Source of the DNA: Bacillota bacterium
GTDB lineage: Bacteria > Bacillota > Clostridia > Lachnospirales > Lachnospiraceae
DNA length: 10,906 nt
Direction: 5' to 3'
NCBI GenBank assembly: GCA_017861355.1
Contig: JAGFXQ010000095.1
Span: forward strand, 1 to 10,906
Part shown: positions 1 through 4,478 of the stretch, in pieces
How the letters are laid out: the number at the start of each line of letters is the position of its first letter
How positions within the stretch are numbered: position 1 is the stretch's first letter
Notes under the pieces: model-generated
What the model was told of the DNA's origin: nothing
The model's input: the letters and a program-made list of their open reading frames with translations, nothing else
Databases searched by the model: none
Made by a program: the position numbers and the translations under genes

Positions 1-189
1 TGCAGTTTTCAATGTTCAAATGTGTTTGAAATATATTTCTGTATTTCATTTAAAAAATATCAGTTTTAGACTTGACTTTTAATAGTTAGTCTTTCTATTG
101 TTATACAGTATTACCTTCGGCCACATTTCCTGTTTTTCTATATTCTACCAAAGGATATGATCCTATACAATAGAACATCTCAAATATAG

Positions 190-218
190 TGGAAATCCAT
201 AGTCAAATATAATATAAT
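190..218 (+). promoter_or_regulatory. Probable sigma-A promoter of the GNAT gene
   Basis: A perfect TATAAT at 213-218 lies 17 bases after TGGAAA at 190-195, which matches four of six positions of TTGACA. Initiation would fall near 225, leaving a leader of about 25 bases with a good ribosome binding site (AAGGAG, 240-245) before the ATG at 251. A second overlapping TATAAT at 208-213 has no better -35 partner. The flanking DNA is very AT-rich, so a chance match is possible. Confidence 0.5.
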
Positions 219-250
219 ACAAGATAATTATTTGGAAAGAAGGAGAGTCA

Positions 251-823
251 ATGCTAACAGACCTTGTAATACGTATGGCAACCCCGGAGGATGCCGCTGA
301 AATCCTGAAGATATATGCACCTTATATCACAGATACTGCCATAACCTTTGAATATGATATTCCCACGGTGGAGGAGTTTTCTGAGAGGATAAGGCATACC
401 TTATTAAAATACCCTTATCTTGTGGCCCTTGAGGAGGGAAAGCTGATCGGTTATGCCTATGCCTCGCCCTTCAAAGCACGTGCAGCTTATGACTGGGCGG
501 TTGAGACGACAATCTACCTTAGCCCCGAGTGTCAGGGCAAAGGATATGGGAAGAAGCTCTATTATGCCTTGGAGGAAATACTTAAGAAGCAACATATTCT
601 TAATCTCAATGCCTGTATCGCTTATGCCGCTGTAGAAGATGCGTACCTTACCAATGCAAGCACCAAATTCCACGAGCATCTTGGCTATCAGAAGATCGGT
701 CGCTTCACACAATGCGGCTATAAATTCGGTACCTGGTATGATATGATCTGGATGGAGAAGCTACTGGGAGAGCATCCGGCAAATCCCGAGCCTATAATTC
801 CGATTACCAAACTGATATTTTAA
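251..823 (+). CDS. GNAT family N-acetyltransferase, phosphinothricin acetyltransferase-like
   Basis: This 190-residue protein has the layout of the PAT/MnaT (YncA) branch of the GNAT superfamily, which moves an acetyl group from acetyl-CoA to the amino group of small amino-acid-like compounds in the cytoplasm. The N-terminal strand IRMATPEDA (7-15) and ITFEY (31-35) are typical of the branch. The acetyl-CoA pyrophosphate-binding loop is QGKGYG (95-100), and the C-terminal N-x-S-x-x-F-H-x-x-x-G-Y segment (135-146) with TWYDMIWMEK (161-170) fits the same family. Family members are usually 165-190 residues; the last 18 or so residues are an unconserved-looking tail. The ATG at 251 is well placed after AAGGAG. 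The gene stands alone between its own promoter and terminator and faces away from everything else in the window. The substrate cannot be told from sequence; methionine sulfoximine/sulfone-type detoxification is known in relatives, but this is not evidence for resistance here. Confidence 0.9.
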   Translation: MLTDLVIRMATPEDAAEILKIYAPYITDTAITFEYDIPTVEEFSERIRHTLLKYPYLVALEEGKLIGYAYASPFKARAAYDWAVETTIYLSPECQGKGYGKKLYYALEEILKKQHILNLNACIAYAAVEDAYLTNASTKFHEHLGYQKIGRFTQCGYKFGTWYDMIWMEKLLGEHPANPEPIIPITKLIF

Positions 824-844
824 TAACGATCATACAGAATCTAA

Positions 845-875
845 AATGGAGGGCAATGCCCTCCATTCTTGTTTT
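845..875 (+). terminator. Intrinsic terminator of the GNAT gene
   Basis: A perfect 10-bp stem (845-854 with 858-867) closes a three-base loop and is followed by CTTGTTTTC. It starts 21 bases after the stop codon. The T run is interrupted, so efficiency may be moderate. Read on the minus strand the same hairpin is followed by only TTTTAG. Confidence 0.75.
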
Positions 876-921
876 CTATTTCCTTCTCGTATAGAATTCA
901 CAGCTCGGTATATTTGGACAT

Positions 922-948
922 AAAAAAATCGAGGACATCTTATCCTCG
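922..948 (-). terminator. Intrinsic terminator of tRNA-Pro
   Basis: On the minus strand CGAGGA, a seven-base loop and TCCTCG (stem 943-948 with 930-935) are followed by A and seven T (922-928). It begins about 30 bases past the 3' end of the tRNA, so it probably ends the tRNA-Pro transcript. The stem and T run repeat the sequence at the tRNA 3' end (see findings). Confidence 0.8.
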
Positions 949-978
949 GTTCCAGTTATCCAGTATTGAAAGAAAAAA

Positions 979-1053
979 TCGAGGCGACAAGATTTGAACT
1001 TGCGACCTCTGCGTCCCTAACGCAGCGCTCTAGCCAAGCTGAGCCACGCCTCG
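979..1053 (-). tRNA. tRNA-Pro, anticodon AGG
   Basis: The minus strand folds into a full cloverleaf of 75 bases: acceptor CGAGGCG/CGCCTCG (7 of 7 pairs), T8 G9, D arm GCTC-AGCTTGGCTA-GAGC, G26, anticodon stem CTGCG/CGCAG, variable AGGTC, T arm GCAAG-TTCAAAT-CTTGT, discriminator A73. The anticodon loop is TTAGGGA (1020-1014), so positions 34-36 read AGG, decoding CCU and, if A34 is deaminated to inosine, CCC and CCA as well. The GTGG after the acceptor and the GGA end of the loop resemble other bacterial proline tRNAs. CCA is not encoded; T6 follows directly. It has its own promoter and terminator. Confidence 0.95.
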
Positions 1054-1087
1054 ATATTTTGTGTTGTCCGTTTTGGACAGCAAAGTT

Positions 1088-1117
1088 ATTATATTATGAC
1101 AACCCCCGGTTTGTCAA
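1088..1117 (-). promoter_or_regulatory. Sigma-A promoter of tRNA-Pro
   Basis: On the minus strand a perfect TTGACA (1117-1112) and a perfect TATAAT (1093-1088) are separated by 18 bases, one more than the optimum. Transcription would start near 1080, giving a 5' leader of about 27 bases before the tRNA. The leader contains a small hairpin, TGTCC-AAAAC-GGACA. The spacer holds TTGTCA, an inverted copy of TGACAA in the -35 region. Confidence 0.85.
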
Positions 1118-1165
1118 CACAAAGTTAATATTTTTTTCAATCCGAAGTGAAGTACATTTTTCCAT

Positions 1166-1192
1166 AAAAAAACCACTTTCCTAAAAGTGGTT
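1166..1192 (-). terminator. Intrinsic terminator of the small membrane protein gene
   Basis: On the minus strand AACCACTTT, a TAGG loop and AAAGTGGTT (1192-1184 with 1179-1171) are followed by TTTTTAT. It lies just past the stop codon at 1205 and is well placed to end that transcript. Confidence 0.85.
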
Positions 1193-1204
1193 TTTCTCAT
1201 AATC

Positions 1205-1654
1205 TTATTGGCCTCCGCCAAAGTCAGAGCTACCGGTATCAAAGCTACTTCCCGAATCAAAGCTTCCGCTATCAAAGCTACTGCCTGTGTCAAAGCTACC
1301 GGCATCCATGCTTCCGTTACTTAAGTCTCCGGAGTTAAAATCATTTCCCGAACTGAAATCATTATGATCAGATAAGCCAACGGTATCATTACTGTTGTCA
1401 AACGAGTACGGATTTGGATCGATGTTATCCGGGATACCGTCGTGATCACTGTCTACCGTATGGGCTTCCATATAATCCGGAACACCATTGAAGTTTAGAT
1501 CTGCTGCTCCGGTAAACATGGTTTGATCTACATCTCTATTACGATCGTAATTATTTGGTCTTCTGTCTCTGTAGCTTTTACCCTGATTACGAAACATTGA
1601 CATCAGTAAGGATCCTATTACAAAAAATAATATCACATAAAACATAACTGACAT
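1205..1654 (-). CDS. Small membrane-anchored protein with tandem calcium-loop-like motifs and a Ser/Phe/Asp/Gly repeat tail
   Basis: I do not recognise this 149-residue protein as a named family. Residues 3-20 form one hydrophobic membrane helix with no charge before it. A strongly basic linker follows (22-40, rich in Arg, Lys and Asn). Residues 52-60 (DLNFNGVPD) and 68-76 (DSDHDGIPD) fit D-x-[DN]-x-[DN]-G-x-x-D, the loop of thrombospondin type 3 repeats and other bacterial calcium-binding modules. Residues 80-118 are rich in Asn, Asp and Ser, and 119-144 repeat S-F-D-[ST]-G-S before the GGGQ end. There is no lipobox and no signal-peptidase site that I can see. A strong ribosome binding site (GGAGGGG, 1668-1662) supports the ATG. 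The gene is monocistronic, with its own terminator, between two tRNA units. It is a real gene by RBS, terminator and motif pattern; its role is unknown. Confidence 0.8.
   Translation of the reverse strand: MSVMFYVILFFVIGSLLMSMFRNQGKSYRDRRPNNYDRNRDVDQTMFTGAADLNFNGVPDYMEAHTVDSDHDGIPDNIDPNPYSFDNSNDTVGLSDHNDFSSGNDFNSGDLSNGSMDAGSFDTGSSFDSGSFDSGSSFDTGSSDFGGGQ
1223..1300 (-). repeat. Degenerate repeat coding for S-F-D-[ST]-G-S units
   Basis: Within the small membrane protein gene, TCAAAGCT-type octamers recur about every 15-18 bases and encode four successive SFD blocks (FDTGS, FDSGS, FDSGS, FDTGS) ending in SSDFGGG. Repeats of this kind can expand and contract by slippage. The unit is imperfect at the DNA level. 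Confidence 0.7.
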
Positions 1655-1701
1655 AAGATATCCCCTCCATCGTTATAATTGGTTCATATCACATTCCGAG
1701 C

Positions 1702-1730
1702 ATAGAATAACACTATTTTCCAATTATCGC
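1702..1730 (-). promoter_or_regulatory. Weak candidate promoter for the small membrane protein gene
   Basis: On the minus strand TTGCGA and TATTCT are separated by 17 bases, each matching four of six consensus positions. It lies about 50-75 bases upstream of the ATG at 1654, inside the only gap available after the tRNA-Thr terminator. The match is weak and alternatives exist. Confidence 0.3.
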
Positions 1731-1761
1731 AAGCCCAAGTTAAATCGTTAAGTCTAGACAG

Positions 1762-1788
1762 AAAAAAGGTACTCAAGTGAGTACCTTT
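1762..1788 (-). terminator. Intrinsic terminator after tRNA-Thr
   Basis: On the minus strand AAAAGGTACTC, an ACTT loop and GAGTACCTTTTTT form a strong hairpin with a T run at 1767-1762. It begins about 20 bases after the tRNA 3' end and closes the rfbD-rlmB-sigH-tRNA-Thr unit. Confidence 0.9.
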
Positions 1789-1806
1789 TCCTTCTTAATT
1801 CCTATA

Positions 1807-1879
1807 AGCTGTTGGGCAGACTTGAACTGCTGACCTCCTCATTACCAATGAGGTGCTCTACCAGCTGAGCTACAACAGC
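1807..1879 (-). tRNA. tRNA-Thr, anticodon GGT
   Basis: The minus strand folds into a 73-base cloverleaf: acceptor GCTGTTG/CAACAGC (7 of 7), T8 A9, D arm GCTC-AGCTGGTA-GAGC, anticodon stem CCTCA/TGAGG with loop TTGGTAA, variable AGGTC, T arm AGCAG-TTCAAGT-CTGCC (with an A-C mismatch at 49/65), discriminator T. The anticodon GGT reads ACC and ACU (threonine). CCA is not encoded. The 5' end is only 14 bases after the sigH stop codon, so it must be transcribed from within or upstream of sigH and cut out of that transcript. Confidence 0.96.
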
Positions 1880-1893
1880 ATCGTAAGCTTGTA

Positions 1894-2526
1894 CTAAATT
1901 TCCTTGAGTAACTGGTTCAACTTTGTCTTAATTCTGGTTAATGCATTATCGATTGTCTTCGGTTCTTTACCAAGAACCTCCGCTATCTGAATATACTTCA
2001 AATCCTGCATGTACAAATCCAAAACCCGTTTCTCGAGGCCGCTCAGACGCCTTACAAGTTCATATTCTATCATACTGGTATTCTCTTTGTCAATAACTAA
2101 TTCTTCCGGATTTGATACATTTTTCTGATGTATTATGTCAACCAGTGATTCTTTTTCCTCCGTATCGCTGTTTTCCCCGTAGGCAGGGGCATACAGCGAT
2201 ATGTAGGTATTGAGTGGAATATTTTTCTTGCGATTCGATGCCTTGATGGCACTGTATATTTGTCTTGATACACACAAATCGGCAAAGTTAAAGAAGGAAT
2301 TATCCTTCATTGCCTGATAATCCCTGATTGCTTTATATAATCCGATCATACCTTCCTGAATCAGATCATCCTTATCTCCGCCAATTAAGAACAAGGCTTT
2401 TGCCTTGCTGCGTACAAGGTATTTGTACTTCTCCATCAGGTAGTCGATTGCAGGTTGGTTTCCATGTTTGATCAGGTTCACGATCTCTTCATCAGAAAGT
2501 GTATCATATTTTGTAACAGCACCCAC
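1894..2526 (-). CDS. sigH: RNA polymerase sporulation sigma factor SigH (sigma-30)
   Basis: SigH directs RNA polymerase to early sporulation and transition-state promoters. Numbering from the GTG at 2526, region 2.2 is DLIQEGMIGLYKAIRDY (54-70), which contacts the core enzyme. It is followed by region 2.3-2.4 (FADLCVSRQIYSAIK, 81-95), an acidic linker, and region 4.2 with its helix-turn-helix (about 177-203, IQIAEVLGKEPKTIDNALTR). These closely resemble B. subtilis SigH (DREDIVQEGMIGLYKSIRD; KSIDNALQRVK). I chose GTG because a perfect AGGAGG sits nine bases before it at 2541-2536. The in-frame ATG at 2547 would give 217 residues, but only an AGGA touching the codon stands before it, and AGGAGG would then lie inside the gene. 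The 210-residue product is a normal length (B. subtilis 218). The gene follows rlmB with little or no gap and runs into tRNA-Thr. Confidence 0.93.
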   Translation of the reverse strand: MGAVTKYDTLSDEEIVNLIKHGNQPAIDYLMEKYKYLVRSKAKALFLIGGDKDDLIQEGMIGLYKAIRDYQAMKDNSFFNFADLCVSRQIYSAIKASNRKKNIPLNTYISLYAPAYGENSDTEEKESLVDIIHQKNVSNPEELVIDKENTSMIEYELVRRLSGLEKRVLDLYMQDLKYIQIAEVLGKEPKTIDNALTRIKTKLNQLLKEI

Positions 2527-2535
2527 GATAGGTAA

Positions 2536-2541
2536 CCTCCT
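2536..2541 (-). promoter_or_regulatory. Ribosome binding site that decides the sigH start
   Basis: AGGAGG on the minus strand is fully complementary to the 16S 3' end and stands nine bases before GTG (2526-2524). It lies downstream of the in-frame ATG at 2547, which argues against that ATG as the main start. Confidence 0.65.
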
Positions 2542-2549
2542 ATCCATTC

Positions 2550-3290
2550 CTAGCTCATTCTTTGTCTTACTATCTCGTATGCCATTACACCCATAGCGAC
2601 AGAAGCATTCAATGAATCTACTTTGCCGAACATCGGTATTTTAGCCGTATAATCGCATTTCTCCTTAACCAGTCTGCCGACTCCTTCACCTTCGCTGCCA
2701 ATTACAAGACCAATGGGTCCTTTTAGATTCACACGGTACATCAGCTCGCCTTCCATGTCAGCACATACAAACCAGAGCCCTTGTTCCTTCAACTCCTCAA
2801 TCGTCGTAGATAGATTCGTAACCTTAGCAACCGGAAGATAATTAATCGCTCCGGCAGAGGTCTTTGCTACGGTTGCGGTCAAGCCTACCGCGCGACGCTT
2901 AGGTATGATTATTCCGTGAGCACCGGCTTGATGAGCCGTACGGATAATAGCACCAAGATTATGAGGGTCCTCAATGTTATCCAGAAGCACGATAAAAGGT
3001 GGCTCTCCTTTCTCCTTGGCAGCGTTCAGGATGTCCTCAACCTCTGCATATTCATAAGCTGCTGCATAAGCGATGACACCTTGATGCTTCTCTGTAGAGG
3101 AAAGCTGATCCAGACGTTCCTTCTTAACAAAAGTAATGATGGCATCCGTCTTCTTTGCTTCTCTTATGATCGACTTAACCGGTCCATCCTGACAACCATC
3201 CAGAATAAATAGACGATCAATCGTCTTACCTGCACGAAAAGCCTCCATAACCGCATTACGACCTTCTATCGTAAATTCTTCATATCTCAT
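2550..3290 (-). CDS. rlmB: 23S rRNA (guanosine-2'-O)-methyltransferase RlmB, SpoU/TrmH family
   Basis: RlmB uses S-adenosylmethionine to methylate the 2'-O of a guanosine in the peptidyl-transferase region of 23S rRNA (G2251 in E. coli). The 246 residues are a normal length. Residues 1-75 form the SpoU substrate-binding domain (IEGRNAVMEAF, 8-18). The catalytic knotted domain carries all three family motifs: NIEDPHNLGAIIRTA (105-119, catalytic Asn and Arg), GLVIGSEGEGVGRLV (194-208) and IPMFGKVDSLNASVA (218-232). The ATG at 3290 follows AAGGTG. rfbD ends 24 bases upstream. In many clostridia the upstream neighbours are cysS and mrnC; here rfbD takes that place. The sigH start lies at or just past its stop codon. 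The exact target base is inferred from the family. Confidence 0.95.
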   Translation of the reverse strand: MRYEEFTIEGRNAVMEAFRAGKTIDRLFILDGCQDGPVKSIIREAKKTDAIITFVKKERLDQLSSTEKHQGVIAYAAAYEYAEVEDILNAAKEKGEPPFIVLLDNIEDPHNLGAIIRTAHQAGAHGIIIPKRRAVGLTATVAKTSAGAINYLPVAKVTNLSTTIEELKEQGLWFVCADMEGELMYRVNLKGPIGLVIGSEGEGVGRLVKEKCDYTAKIPMFGKVDSLNASVAMGVMAYEIVRQRMS

Positions 3291-3314
3291 AATTCACCTT
3301 TTACCTTTCAATCG

Positions 3315-4187
3315 TTAAAAGCCTTCCTTTGTCATATACTCAAAAAAGGCATCCTTCCAATTCTTCATATAATAATTATGCCGTTCTCTTAGCGCCTTAT
3401 TATCTAACACAGAATACATCGGTCTCTTCGCCGGTGTCGGAAACTCACTGGTCGTGATTGGCTCCACAGTGATGTCAATTCCGGCCGTCTTAAATATGGT
3501 AACTGCAAACTCATACCAAGTTGCACTTCCTTCACAGGTGGCATGATAGATGCCATAGCCGTCGGTCTCCATCAGGAAGATAATTGCTCTGGCAAGCTCC
3601 AATGCACTGGTAGGGGTTCCGTATTGATCTGCCACTACACGGACCTTATTATTGGTTTGAGCAAGTCGAAGCATCGTCTTTACAAAGTTCTTGCCTTCAC
3701 CGTATACCCAGGCGGTTCTCAGAATGAAGAATTTGCTGCAATTTGCGCGTACAAATACATCTCCCGACTGTTTGGTCCGACCATAGGCACTCATCGGGTT
3801 CGTTGGCGAGTCTTCTACATATGGATCAAAGGAACACCCGTCAAAAACATAATCCGTTGAGACATGAACCAGCTTGGCATTAATCTTCTCTGCTGCAATG
3901 GCCAGATGCTTCGGACCGAGAGCATTAATCTGATAAGCCTTATCCTCTTGGCTTTCGCACAGATCTACCGCGGTATAAGCGGCACAATTAATGATAATCT
4001 CCGGCAGGTTCTTCTCTATGTAAGTTCTTACTTTAACATCATCTGTAATATCTAATGCTTGAATACTTCCATCCTCATTGGCAACTGCATCCGTTCGTAA
4101 TAACTCATATTGACTTTGTTCTTTTAGAAGTTGATAGAGAGCCAGTCCCAATTGACCTGATGCTCCGGTAATCATAATGCGCTTCAT
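3315..4187 (-). CDS. rfbD: dTDP-4-dehydrorhamnose reductase (RmlD/RfbD)
   Basis: RmlD carries out the last step of dTDP-L-rhamnose synthesis, the NAD(P)H-dependent reduction of dTDP-4-dehydro-L-rhamnose, supplying rhamnose for cell-wall glycans, capsule or other surface polysaccharide. The 290 residues are the normal length. The extended-SDR nucleotide-binding loop is GASGQLG (8-14), followed by NCAAYTAVD (67-75). The catalytic residues are T111 in STDYVFDG and the Y135-x-x-x-K139 pair in YGRTK. The substrate loop RTAWVYGEGKNF (157-168) and QYGTPTSA (188-195) are typical of RmlD. The ATG at 4187 has an AAGGA at moderate distance. The other rml genes (A, B, C) are not in the window, so it is separated from its pathway. 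It is first in an apparent unit with rlmB and sigH, led by the promoter at 4263-4291. A related sugar-nucleotide reductase activity cannot be fully excluded. Confidence 0.92.
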   Translation of the reverse strand: MKRIMITGASGQLGLALYQLLKEQSQYELLRTDAVANEDGSIQALDITDDVKVRTYIEKNLPEIIINCAAYTAVDLCESQEDKAYQINALGPKHLAIAAEKINAKLVHVSTDYVFDGCSFDPYVEDSPTNPMSAYGRTKQSGDVFVRANCSKFFILRTAWVYGEGKNFVKTMLRLAQTNNKVRVVADQYGTPTSALELARAIIFLMETDGYGIYHATCEGSATWYEFAVTIFKTAGIDITVEPITTSEFPTPAKRPMYSVLDNKALRERHNYYMKNWKDAFFEYMTKEGF

Positions 4188-4262
4188 ATCCTGTTCATTC
4201 CTTTCTTATTCAGTCAAAACAAAAATAAGTATAACATTTACTCCGCCCATAAATCCAACTAT

Positions 4263-4291
4263 AGTATAATCAATTCACTATCAAATATCAA
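4263..4291 (-). promoter_or_regulatory. Sigma-A promoter of the rfbD-rlmB-sigH unit
   Basis: On the minus strand TTGATA (4291-4286) and TATACT (4268-4263), each five of six consensus positions, are spaced by exactly 17 bases. Transcription would start near 4256, giving a leader of about 70 bases before the rfbD ATG at 4187. A second, poorer TATACT-like site nearer the gene (about 4225-4235) has no good -35 partner. Confidence 0.75.
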
Positions 4292-4413
4292 TCTTTTTTC
4301 AAATACATACCAATCCCTAGTTGGATGTAAAGTGAAAGTCTCACCTGGCCTTAGATGTTTTTTCTTTTCACCCGTCGAATCGCTCCCCCGCTATTTCGTA
4401 CGATTATTATTCC

Positions 4414-4458
4414 AAAAAAATATCAAGTAACCAGAAGAAAGATCCGGCTACCTGATAT
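4414..4458 (-). terminator. Strong intrinsic terminator of the sugar-utilisation operon
   Basis: On the minus strand a 16-bp stem (4458-4443 with 4435-4420, three of the pairs G-U) closes a seven-base loop and runs into seven T (4420-4414). It lies just after the GH5 stop codon and insulates the operon from the rfbD promoter downstream. Confidence 0.93.
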
Positions 4459-4478
4459 ATATTTTAATCCTATGAGTG

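Noticed and set aside
404..712. Open frame of 102 residues on the minus strand inside the GNAT gene
   Set aside because: It is the antisense shadow of a clear acetyltransferase gene, has no ribosome binding site and shows no domain.
966..1184. Plus-strand open frame of 72 residues across the tRNA-Pro region
   Set aside because: It runs antisense through the tRNA and its promoter; part of its translation (ATRFELATSAS) is the well-known false protein produced by translating a tRNA gene backwards.
1223..1300. CRISPR-like or VNTR array
   Set aside because: The units are 15-18 bases, imperfect, have no spacers and are in frame within a gene, so they are protein-coding repeats.
1114..1305. Minus-strand frame with an Ala/Val/Leu repeat peptide
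   Set aside because: The repeat is a frame-shifted reading of the SFDSGS repeats of the real gene, and the frame crosses that gene's terminator.
1675..1712. Possible SigH promoter (GGAAAA ... GAAT) upstream of the small membrane protein gene
   Set aside because: The distance between the GGA and GAAT elements is about 16 bases instead of the 11-12 expected, and the first base of the -10 motif does not fit.
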